Shown: in pieces, positions 1 through 7,432 of the stretch
How positions within the stretch are numbered: position 1 is the first letter of the stretch
How the letters are laid out: each line of letters opens with the position of its first letter
Origin: Actinomycetota bacterium
Lineage (GTDB): Bacteria; Actinomycetota; Geothermincolia; Fen-727; Anoxymicrobiaceae
Reading direction: 5' to 3'
Assembly (NCBI GenBank): GCA_016649525.1
Contig: JAENXM010000017.1
Span: 1-14,612, forward strand
DNA: 14,612 nucleotides
Notes under the pieces: generated by a model
Databases searched by the model: none
Told to the model about the DNA's origin: nothing
Seen by the model: only the letters and a program-made list of their open reading frames with translations
Program-made: the position numbers and the translations under genes

Positions 1-264
1 GTCCGCGTGGCCCGGGCAGTCCACGTGGGCGTAGTGGCGCTTCTCCGTCTCGTACTCCACGTGGGCGATGGCGATGGTTATCCCCCGCTCCTTCTCCTCG
101 GGAGCGTTGTCGATCGACTCGAAGGTACGCACCTCCACGGGGAAACCCTTCTCGTTGAGCACCTTGGTTATGGCTGCCGTAAGCATCGTCTTGCCGTGGT
201 CGACGTGCCCTATGGTGCCCACGTTCACGTGGGGCTTTGTCCGCTCAAACTTCTGCTTGGCCAT
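1..264 (-). CDS. tuf: Elongation factor Tu, 5' part (runs off the left edge)
   Basis: EF-Tu is the GTPase that carries aminoacyl-tRNA to the ribosomal A site. Only the first 88 codons are present. The sequence shows the usual N-terminus (FERTKPHVNVGTIGHVDHGK), the P-loop GHVDHGKT at residues 19-26, switch I with EERGITI-type sequence (PEEKERGITI), and the start of switch II, DCPGHAD, at the window edge. The ATG at 264-262 has a perfect AGGAGG (269-274) four bases upstream. It lies 71 bases downstream of fusA, the usual last place in the str operon. One oddity is Met at residue 27, directly after the P-loop Thr, where EF-Tu normally has Thr or Ser. A second tuf copy ends at the other edge of the window. 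The identification is certain; only the extent is partial. Confidence 0.97.
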   Translation of the reverse strand, partial: MAKQKFERTKPHVNVGTIGHVDHGKTMLTAAITKVLNEKGFPVEVRTFESIDNAPEEKERGITIAIAHVEYETEKRHYAHVDCPGHAD

Positions 265-335
265 GGTGCCTCCTATACGTCTGCCTTCTTCTCCAGTCTC
301 CTGCCCAACCCATCCTCATCAAGTCTCAGAAGTCC

Positions 336-2474
336 CTAGTGTCCCTTCGCCCTTGCGATTATCTCCTGGGATATCCCGGCCGGGATCTCCTCGTACCTGA
401 AGAAATCCATATGATACGTGGCCCTTCCCTGGGTGAGCGACCTGAGGTCCGTAGCGTATCCGAACGTCTCGGCAAGCGGAACGAAAACCACGAGCTTCTG
501 CCTACCCGCCTCCGTGCTTATGTTGTCTATCCTGCCCCTGCGCCCGTTTATATCGGAGATAACCTCGCCGATGTATCCCTCGGGAACCATGATCTCCATC
601 TTCATGATCGGCTCCAGGAGTATCGGCTTTGCCCTGCGGACTGCTTCCTTGAAAGCCATCGCTCCGGCGACCTTGAACGCCAGCTCCGAAGAGTCAACGG
701 CGTGATATGAACCGCCGACAAGCTCCGCCTTGACATCGACCAGCGGGTACCCGGCGAGCGACCCCGAGCCGGTCGCTTCCTGGACGCCCCGGTCCACCGC
801 CGGGATGTACTCCTTCGGGATCTCCCCGCCGTGTATCTTACTCTCGAACTCGTATCCCGCGCCGCGCTTGAGCGGTTGCAGGTCGATGGTGATGTCGCCA
901 TACTGCCCCCGACCACCCGTCTGCTTCACGAACCTCCCGCGGACCCCTTTCACCGGAACCGTGATTGTCTCGCGGTACGAAACCTGCGGCTTACCGACGT
1001 TCGCATCGACCTGGAACTCCCGCACCAGTCTGTCAACCACGACCTCGAGGTGCAGTTCGCCCATCCCGCTTATTATCGTCTGGCCACTCTCCTCGTCGAA
1101 GTCGACGCAGAAGGTGGGGTCCTCATCGGAAAGGCGGTTGAGGGACTCGGTGAGCTTGTCCTGGTCCATCTTCGTCTTCGGCTCGATAGCGACCGATATC
1201 ACCGGTTCGGGAAAGCTCATGGGTTCTAGAAGAACGGGATGCGCCGGATCACAGAGCGTGTCCCCGGTCATGGTCTTCTTCAATCCCACACCGGCTATGA
1301 TGTCACCGGTACAGACCACTTCCAGGTCCTCACGGTGATTCGCGTGCATCCTCAGTATCCGCCCTATCCTCTCCTTGTGTCCCCGCGTGGAGTTCAAGAC
1401 CGAAGTCCTTGTATCAAGCTTGCCCGAGTACACCCGGAAGTACGTAAGCTTTCCCACATAGGGATCCGACATTATCTTGAAAGCGAGTGCGGAAAAAGGC
1501 TCTTCGTCCGACGCCGGCCTCGCCTCGATCTCGTGCGTATACGGGTTCTCGCCCTCGACCGCCTTCACATCGGCAGGGGAGGGCAGGTATTCAACAACGG
1601 CGTCCAGAAGTGGCTGGACGCCGCGGTTCTTGAGAGAAGCCCCACATAGGACGGGAACGATCTTGGCGGCGATAGTGCCGCGTCTCGTAGCCCTAGTGAT
1701 CATCTCCGTGCTCATCTCTCCCCCGTGTATGTATGCTTCGAGTAGCTCGTCGTCGAACTCCGCTACTTCCTCCAGCATCGAGTGTCTAGCTTCCTCTGCC
1801 TTCTCCCTCAGATCACGCGGTATCTCCTCGTACTCCCACTCCTCACCCATTTCGTCTTTCCAGACTACCGATTTCATCTTGACCAGGTCTATAACACCCC
1901 TGAACGTTTCCTCTATTCCTATTGGAATCTGTACTGCAATCGGTCTTGCATCCAGCTTCTCCTTTATCATCTCAAGTGACTTGTTGAAGGTCGCCCCCGT
2001 CCTGTCCATCTTGTTCACATAGCAGATCCTCGGGACCATGTAGTAATCAGCCTGCCTCCAAACCGTCTCCGTCTGGGGCTCTACCCCCTCCACCGCGTCG
2101 AATATCGCTACCGCCCCATCAAGCACACTAAGCGATCTCTCGACCTCTATAGTAAAGTCCACGTGGCCGGGCGTATCAATAATATTGATCCGGAAATCGT
2201 TCCATTGACAAGTTGTCGCGGCAGAGGTGATTGTTATTCCCCGCTCCTGCTCCTGGACCATCCAGTCCATTACCGCCGCGCCGTCGTGGACCTCGCCCAT
2301 CTTGTAAGTCTTGCCGGTGTAATAGAGGATGCGCTCGGTCGTTGTCGTCTTTCCGGCGTCTATGTGAGCCATTATCCCTATGTTCCTGATATGTTCTAGG
2401 GGGAAATCCCTCTCCATTTTTCCGCTCGCTCTCTCAGTCCGGGTACCCCGCCTTTTAACAGTGCCACTTTTCAT
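336..2474 (-). CDS. fusA: Elongation factor G
   Basis: EF-G is the GTPase that drives translocation of tRNA and mRNA and, with RRF, splits ribosomes. Full-length family features are visible: P-loop AHIDAGKT at residues 36-43, switch I QERGITI near 76-82, DTPGHVDF at 100-107, NKMD at 154-157, and a domain IV signature (GGRGQYGD) in the C-terminal third. The start is uncertain. The ATG at 2474 gives 712 residues with a 19-residue basic extension (MKSGTVKRRGTRTERASGK) before the normal EF-G start MERDFPLEHIRN. It has a good ribosome site, GGTGGTGA at 2479-2486, which overlaps the rpsG stop. The ATG at 2417 would give the usual length, but only a weak GCGGA precedes it. The gene lies four bases after rpsG, so coupled translation is likely. 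It ends in TAG; tuf follows. Confidence 0.97.
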   Translation of the reverse strand: MKSGTVKRRGTRTERASGKMERDFPLEHIRNIGIMAHIDAGKTTTTERILYYTGKTYKMGEVHDGAAVMDWMVQEQERGITITSAATTCQWNDFRINIIDTPGHVDFTIEVERSLSVLDGAVAIFDAVEGVEPQTETVWRQADYYMVPRICYVNKMDRTGATFNKSLEMIKEKLDARPIAVQIPIGIEETFRGVIDLVKMKSVVWKDEMGEEWEYEEIPRDLREKAEEARHSMLEEVAEFDDELLEAYIHGGEMSTEMITRATRRGTIAAKIVPVLCGASLKNRGVQPLLDAVVEYLPSPADVKAVEGENPYTHEIEARPASDEEPFSALAFKIMSDPYVGKLTYFRVYSGKLDTRTSVLNSTRGHKERIGRILRMHANHREDLEVVCTGDIIAGVGLKKTMTGDTLCDPAHPVLLEPMSFPEPVISVAIEPKTKMDQDKLTESLNRLSDEDPTFCVDFDEESGQTIISGMGELHLEVVVDRLVREFQVDANVGKPQVSYRETITVPVKGVRGRFVKQTGGRGQYGDITIDLQPLKRGAGYEFESKIHGGEIPKEYIPAVDRGVQEATGSGSLAGYPLVDVKAELVGGSYHAVDSSELAFKVAGAMAFKEAVRRAKPILLEPIMKMEIMVPEGYIGEVISDINGRRGRIDNISTEAGRQKLVVFVPLAETFGYATDLRSLTQGRATYHMDFFRYEEIPAGISQEIIARAKGH

Positions 2475-2478
2475 ATAT

Positions 2479-2949
2479 TCACCACCGGTAGTGGGCGAAG
2501 GCTTTGTTCGCCTCTGCCATCCGGTGTAGGTCCTCCTTCTTCTTCACGGATAGGCCGGTGCGCTCCGCGGCGTCCATCACTTCCCCCGCCAGTCTCTCGG
2601 CCATGGTCTTCTCCCTTCTCATGCGCGAGAAGGTCACAATCCAACGAATGGCGAGCGTTCGACTCCTCCGCGTCTTAACCTCGACAGGCACCTGATACGT
2701 GGCGCCGCCAACCCGGCGGGACCTTACTTCCAGCAGGGGCCTTACGTTCTCGACGGCCTTCTGGAGCATCTGGACGGGATCCACTCCCTCCTTCTGCCCG
2801 ATTATGTTCAGCGCCTCGTACACTATCTTTTCCGAGACACTCTTTTTGCCCTTGGTCATGACCCTGTTGATGAACTGTGCGACCAGAACGCTGTTATAAA
2901 CAGGTTCTTGTTCAAGGTTCCGTTTTGAGGCGGGTCCTCGCCGCGGCAT
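2479..2949 (-). CDS. rpsG: 30S ribosomal protein S7
   Basis: S7 starts assembly of the 30S head by binding the 3' domain of 16S rRNA and lies near the E-site tRNA and mRNA exit. The 156-residue product matches the bacterial family length. It begins MPRRGPASKR, carries the FINRVMTKGKKS region and the RRVGGATYQVP segment, and ends in the typical AHYRW. The ATG at 2949 is preceded by GGAGA at a normal distance. The gap to rpsL is only 18 bases, which leaves little room for an S7 autoregulatory structure of the kind known in the E. coli rpsL-rpsG gap, so I do not propose one. The TGA stop lies inside the fusA ribosome-binding site. Confidence 0.98.
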   Translation of the reverse strand: MPRRGPASKRNLEQEPVYNSVLVAQFINRVMTKGKKSVSEKIVYEALNIIGQKEGVDPVQMLQKAVENVRPLLEVRSRRVGGATYQVPVEVKTRRSRTLAIRWIVTFSRMRREKTMAERLAGEVMDAAERTGLSVKKKEDLHRMAEANKAFAHYRW

Positions 2950-2967
2950 GGCTCGTCTCCGTATCTG

Positions 2968-3339
2968 CTACTTCGTCTTCTTGGTCCCGTACTTGGAGCG
3001 GCTTTGTGCCCGGTCTTCCACGCCCGCGGCATCCATGGCGCTCCTCACCACTTTGTAGCGAACGCCCGGCAGGTCCTTCACTCTGCCTCCCCTGACGAGC
3101 ACGATCGAGTGCTCCTGAAGGTTGTGGCCGATACCCGGGATATAGGCCGTGACCTCTATGCCGTTCGTCAGCCTGACCCTCGCGATCTTGCGCAACGCGG
3201 AGTTCGGCTTCTTCGGCGTGCTGGTCTTCACCTGGGTGCAAACGCCCCGTCTCTGCGGGCAGCTCTGCAGGGCAGGCGAGGAGGTCTTCTGCACCTTCCT
3301 TTTTCTGCCGTTCCTTACGAGCTGGTTTATCGTCGGCAA
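2968..3339 (-). CDS. rpsL: 30S ribosomal protein S12
   Basis: S12 sits at the decoding centre of the 30S subunit and controls accuracy. The 123-residue sequence is complete: MPTINQLVRNGRKRK at the start, TSTPKKPNSALRK with lysines at 43-44, and GGRVKDLPGVRY with K88 and D89 (the Asp methylthiolated in many bacteria). Lys is present at both classic streptomycin-resistance positions, so this looks like the sensitive form. The start codon is TTG at 3339-3337, chosen because it gives the conserved PTINQ start and because GGGAGG (3345-3350) lies five bases upstream. It is the first gene of the str operon and follows two terminator-like hairpins and a candidate promoter at the rpoC end. Confidence 0.98.
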   Translation of the reverse strand: MPTINQLVRNGRKRKVQKTSSPALQSCPQRRGVCTQVKTSTPKKPNSALRKIARVRLTNGIEVTAYIPGIGHNLQEHSIVLVRGGRVKDLPGVRYKVVRSAMDAAGVEDRAQSRSKYGTKKTK

Positions 3340-3360
3340 CAGGGCCTCCCGCTACGCTCG

Positions 3361-3387
3361 AAAAATACACCCGGCGCTGGCGCCGGG
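3361..3387 (-). terminator. Second terminator-like hairpin before rpsL
   Basis: On the minus strand CCCGGCGC and GCGCCGGG (arms within 3370-3387) form a GC-only stem with a loop of about four bases. TGTATTTTT follows, with its T run at 3361-3365. It lies only about 20 bases upstream of the rpsL start. It could be a back-up terminator for rpoBC transcripts or, since the str genes must be expressed through it, a partial terminator or attenuator. The structure is seen directly; its strength is inferred. Confidence 0.6.
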
Positions 3388-3400
3388 GCGCGAATACACG

Positions 3401-3421
3401 AAAAACGGCGCTAATGCGCCG
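3401..3421 (-). terminator. Intrinsic terminator after rpoC
   Basis: CGGCGC-ATTA-GCGCCG forms a perfect 6-bp GC stem with a four-base loop, followed at once by TTTTT (3401-3405) on the minus strand. It begins 16 bases after the rpoC stop, the expected position for the end of the rpoBC transcript. It would also be the very 5' end of a transcript started at the candidate promoter 3429-3457, where a stem-loop could protect the RNA instead. Confidence 0.7.
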
Positions 3422-3428
3422 AGGCTTG

Positions 3429-3457
3429 AATGTACCATCACTTATCTACGGTGTCAA
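3429..3457 (-). promoter_or_regulatory. Candidate sigma-70-type promoter for the str operon
   Basis: A perfect -35 box TTGACA (3452-3457) lies 17 bases from TACATT (3429-3434), a 4/6 match to the -10 consensus. The -35 lies inside the last codons of rpoC and the -10 just after its stop. Expected transcript starts are near 3420-3426, directly ahead of the first hairpin. The spacing and -35 are as good as such boxes get, but the position over coding sequence means chance is possible. Confidence 0.5.
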
Positions 3458-6400
3458 CTTCCTCTTCCGTCACATCTCCCGCCATACCCCGTAGAATATC
3501 CATCGCTCCCGCTGAAACATCGAGCTCCGGCAGTTCCTCGCCCGTGTAGAGCGGCTCCCACTCCTCGCCGGCGGGCTTTACTTTTATCCTTCGGTAGTTC
3601 TCCATTCCGGAGCCAGTAGGTATCAGCTTGCCGATGATCACGTTCTCCTTCAGGCCCATTAGCCTGTCGACCTTTCCTCCCAGGGCCGCGTCCGTGAGGA
3701 CTCTCGTCGTTTCCTGAAACGACGCCGCCGAGAGGAAGGACTCGGTTGCCAGGCTTGCCTTGGTTATGCCGAGGAGGACCTCCTTGAACTTGGGTGGCTC
3801 GCCACCCTCCTCGACCACCTTGTCGCTTTCCTCCTCGAACTCCATGTAGTCCGCCAGCTGGCCCGGTAGGAAGTCGGAGTCGCCCGGGTCGGTTACCGTT
3901 ACACGCTTGAGCATTTGCCGTACGATTATCTCGATGTGCTTGTCATGTATGTCGACCCCCTGGTCCTTGTAGACCTTTTGGACCTCCTCCACCAGGTAAA
4001 GCTGGACCGCCTCGCGGTTCCTTATCTCGAGAAGGTCCTTCGGGTCCGCAGAGCCCTCTGTTATCTGGTCTCCGGCAGCGACCTTGTCACCGTCCTCGAC
4101 GAGGAGCTTCAGGCTGACAGGGATCTGGTATTCGTATTTGTGCGGCTGCATCTTGCCCGAATCATCGAGTTTCTCACCGTGCAGGACGATCTCGTGGTAC
4201 TTCTCGCCCTTCTTCACCTCGACTTTGCCGCGGCTTGTGGCGAGGTTAGCCTGTCCCTTCGGCTTGCGCGCCTCGAACAGCTCGACAACGCGCGGAAGGC
4301 CGTGCGTTATGTCGCGGCCCGCACCCGCATAGACGCCGCCGAAGTGGAAGGTCCGCATCGTGAGCTGTGTCCCTGGCTCTCCGATCGACTGTGCCGCGAT
4401 TATCCCGACCGCCTCCCCGATGGGCACAGGGCCACCGGTGGCGAGGCTCTTACCGTAGCAGGCTGCGCAGACCCCGTGCTTCGCCCGGCAGGTGAGGACG
4501 GACCTTACGCGCACTTCCTCGATGCCGGCCTCCACGAGCTTCACCACATCGTTTTTCGTTATGTCCTGGTTTGCGTCCAGGAGCTTGGCGCCGCCTTTCA
4601 CCTTCACGCGCTCGAGGGTGTTGCGTCCGGAGAGGCTCGGGTTTACCCGCCCTTCGATCATCACGGGGCAGGGTATGCCGCGGTCGGTCCCACAGTCCTC
4701 CTCCCTCACTATCACGTCCTGCGACACGTCCACCAGGCGCCGTGTCAGGTAGCCGCTGTCGGCCGTCCTGAGCGCGGTATCGGCGAGCCCCTTGCGCGCG
4801 CCGTGGGTGCTGATGAAGTATTCGAGGACCGACAGGCCCTGCCTGAAGTTCGAGGTTATCGGTGTGCCTATGATCTCGCCCTTCGGGTTCTCCACGAGGC
4901 CCTTCATCCCGGCGAGCTGCTTGATCTGTTTCAGGTCACCCCTGGCACCGGAGCGCGCCATCATGTAGATGGGGTTGAAATCGTCGAAGTTCTCCTCCAT
5001 CTTCGCGGCAACCGTGTCGGTAGCCTGGTGCCATACATCGACGACGCGGCTGTGCCTTTCGGCCTCGGTGTAAAATCCGTCGCGGTAGCGATCCTCGATC
5101 TCGTTTATCTCCTTCTCCGCCTCCTCGAGGATCTTCGGTTTCTCGGGCGGTACCTCGATATCATCCACACTTAACGTGATGCCGGCTTTTGTGGCGTAGT
5201 GGAAGCCTATCTCCTTTATCTGGTCCAGGATCCTAACGATGACGTCGGAGCTGTAGCTCTCGGCTACCCGCTCGACGATCTCAGCGACCTCCTTCTTGCC
5301 CACCAGTCGGTTCTGGTACGGGAAATCCTCCGGGAGCGCCTTGTTGAATATGATCCTTCCCACCGAGGTCTCCAGGAGGTCGCCGTTCATCCTCACTTTT
5401 ACCATGGCCTGCAGGCCGACCTTGCCGAAGTCGCACGCGAGAATCGCCTGCTCCGGGTTCGAGAACACCTTGCCCTCGCCTTTTGCGCCCTCCCTGACCG
5501 CGTTCAAGAAGTAGCAGCCGAGCACCATGTCCTGAGTGGGGGTAACGATCGGCTTGCCGTGCGCCGGCGAGAGAATGTTGTAAGAGGAGAGCATCAGTAT
5601 GCGCGCTTCAGCCTGGGCCTCCGACGAAAGCGGCACATGCACCGCCATCTGGTCACCATCGAAGTCGGCGTTGAAAGCGGTGCAGACAAGCGGATGGATA
5701 CGGATGGCCTTGCCCTCGACCAGTATGGGTTCGAACGCCTGGATGCCCAGCCGGTGAAGAGTAGGCGCCCGGTTGAGCAGGACCGGGTGCTCCTGTATCA
5801 CTTTCTCGAGGACGTCCCATACGATCGGGACCATCCGGTCGATCATCCTCTTGGCTCCCTTGATGTTATGGGCGAAGCCCAGGTCCACCAGGCGCTTCAT
5901 GATGAAAGGCTTGAACAGCTCGAGCGCCATCTGCTTGGGAAGCCCGCACTGGTGGAGCTTGAGCTCCGGCCCTACCACGATCACGGACCTTCCGGAGTAG
6001 TCGACCCTTTTCCCGAGAAGGTTCTGGCGGAACCTGCCCTGCTTCCCCTTGAGCATGTCCGAGAGGGACTTGAGGGGGCGATTGCCCGGACCGGTCACCG
6101 GCCTGCCGCGCCTGCCGTTGTCGAACAGCGCGTCGACAGCCTCCTGGAGCATCCGTTTCTCGTTGTTCACGATTATCTCGGGAGCCCCGAGGTCGAGAAG
6201 CCTCTTCAGGCGGTTGTTGCGGTTGATGACCCGTCTGTAGAGGTCGTTCAAATCCGAGGTGGCGAAGCGACCGCCGTCCAGCTGTACCATCGGCCTGAGG
6301 TCCGGCGGTATCACGGGAACCACGTCCATTATCATAGCCGACGGCTTGTTGTCTGTTGAAAGGAAAGAGGATACGACCTTGAGCCTCTTGGTGGCCTTGT

Positions 6401-7430
6401 TCCTCTTCTGCCCCTTTGAGGTACGGATCGTCTCCCTGAGCTGCTTTGCCTCCTTCTTGAGGTCGAGGTTCAGGAGCAGCTCGCGGACCGTCTCGGCTCC
6501 CATGCCTCCCCTGAAATAGTCGCCGTAACGTTCACGCAGGTCCCTGAATTTCTGGTCCTCGTCGATGAGCTGCTTCGCGTCGAGTTTCTTGAAATCGTTA
6601 AAAAGCTCCCTCAAGTACTCGATCTGCACATCGACCTGTTCCCTCAGCTCTGCCCTCTCCTTGTCAAGCGCCTCGGTGAACTTCTTGACCTTCTTGTCGT
6701 AGGCCGTTTTCTCCTTGTCTATCTTGTTCTGGTACTGCTTCTCGAGATCGGCTATGCGCTCTTCCTTGGTCTTGGAGTGCTCGGCGGCCTTCTTTTTCGA
6801 CTCCCGGTTTATGGCGTTTACCTGCTTGTCCCTCTCAGCCTCAAGCTCCTTGACCTTCTTGTCGAGCTCTTTCTCCTCCTCCGTCTGCTTGTCGCCCAGG
6901 CGTTCATCCATCTCCCGGTAGCGCTCCTCAAGTTCCGCCTCCAGCTCCCCGATCTCCTCGTCGAGGCGCCCCGAGAGCATAGACTGGTCCTTCTTCCTCT
7001 TGTCCTTCTTGACATCGATTACCGAGTAGGAGGCGAAATAGAGAATCCGCTCCAGGCTCTTCGATGGAAGGTCGAGAAGGTATCCCATGCGCGAGGGCAC
7101 GCCCTTGAAGAACCAGATGTGGGAGACGGGGGCGGCAAGCTCTATGTGGCCCATACGCTCCCTTCTGACCTTTGACCTGGTTACCTCGACACCGCACCGC
7201 TCGCAGATCATGCCCTTGAAGCGGACCCTCTTCTTGTACTTGCCGCACGAGCATTCCCAGTCACGGGTGGGCCCGAATATCTTCTCGCAGAAGAGGCCCT
7301 CCTTCTCGGGTTTGAGCGTCCGGTAGTTGATGGTCTCCGGTTTTTTTACCTCTCCGTTCGACCAGCTCCTGATCTGCTCGGCAGTGGCGAGCCCGATCCT
7401 GATGCTTGAGAAATCATTGACGTCCAGCAA
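3438..7430 (-). CDS. rpoC: DNA-directed RNA polymerase subunit beta'
   Basis: Beta' is the largest RNA polymerase subunit and holds the catalytic magnesium. The 1330-residue product is complete. The N-terminal zinc ribbon has C60, C62, C76 and C79. The catalytic motif NADFDGDQM lies at 587-595, with the three Asp at 589, 591 and 593. The second zinc site is C913, C981, C988 and C991. Residues about 139-280 form a long Lys/Glu-rich, probably coiled-coil insertion (e.g. EIGELEAELEERYREMDERL). This is the actinobacterial arrangement, and the flanking sequence also reads actinobacterial. The start is TTG at 7430-7428: AGGAGG (7436-7441) is five bases upstream and the rpoB TAG lies in between, so rpoB and rpoC are only two bases apart and probably translationally coupled. 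No frame damage is seen. Confidence 0.98.
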   Translation of the reverse strand: MLDVNDFSSIRIGLATAEQIRSWSNGEVKKPETINYRTLKPEKEGLFCEKIFGPTRDWECSCGKYKKRVRFKGMICERCGVEVTRSKVRRERMGHIELAAPVSHIWFFKGVPSRMGYLLDLPSKSLERILYFASYSVIDVKKDKRKKDQSMLSGRLDEEIGELEAELEERYREMDERLGDKQTEEEKELDKKVKELEAERDKQVNAINRESKKKAAEHSKTKEERIADLEKQYQNKIDKEKTAYDKKVKKFTEALDKERAELREQVDVQIEYLRELFNDFKKLDAKQLIDEDQKFRDLRERYGDYFRGGMGAETVRELLLNLDLKKEAKQLRETIRTSKGQKRNKATKRLKVVSSFLSTDNKPSAMIMDVVPVIPPDLRPMVQLDGGRFATSDLNDLYRRVINRNNRLKRLLDLGAPEIIVNNEKRMLQEAVDALFDNGRRGRPVTGPGNRPLKSLSDMLKGKQGRFRQNLLGKRVDYSGRSVIVVGPELKLHQCGLPKQMALELFKPFIMKRLVDLGFAHNIKGAKRMIDRMVPIVWDVLEKVIQEHPVLLNRAPTLHRLGIQAFEPILVEGKAIRIHPLVCTAFNADFDGDQMAVHVPLSSEAQAEARILMLSSYNILSPAHGKPIVTPTQDMVLGCYFLNAVREGAKGEGKVFSNPEQAILACDFGKVGLQAMVKVRMNGDLLETSVGRIIFNKALPEDFPYQNRLVGKKEVAEIVERVAESYSSDVIVRILDQIKEIGFHYATKAGITLSVDDIEVPPEKPKILEEAEKEINEIEDRYRDGFYTEAERHSRVVDVWHQATDTVAAKMEENFDDFNPIYMMARSGARGDLKQIKQLAGMKGLVENPKGEIIGTPITSNFRQGLSVLEYFISTHGARKGLADTALRTADSGYLTRRLVDVSQDVIVREEDCGTDRGIPCPVMIEGRVNPSLSGRNTLERVKVKGGAKLLDANQDITKNDVVKLVEAGIEEVRVRSVLTCRAKHGVCAACYGKSLATGGPVPIGEAVGIIAAQSIGEPGTQLTMRTFHFGGVYAGAGRDITHGLPRVVELFEARKPKGQANLATSRGKVEVKKGEKYHEIVLHGEKLDDSGKMQPHKYEYQIPVSLKLLVEDGDKVAAGDQITEGSADPKDLLEIRNREAVQLYLVEEVQKVYKDQGVDIHDKHIEIIVRQMLKRVTVTDPGDSDFLPGQLADYMEFEEESDKVVEEGGEPPKFKEVLLGITKASLATESFLSAASFQETTRVLTDAALGGKVDRLMGLKENVIIGKLIPTGSGMENYRRIKVKPAGEEWEPLYTGEELPELDVSAGAMDILRGMAGDVTEEEVDTVDK

Positions 7431-7432
7431 AT

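Noticed and set aside
265..335. Promoter or terminator in the fusA-tuf gap
   Set aside because: I found no paired -35/-10 boxes at normal spacing and no stem followed by T; it looks like a plain spacer with a ribosome site.
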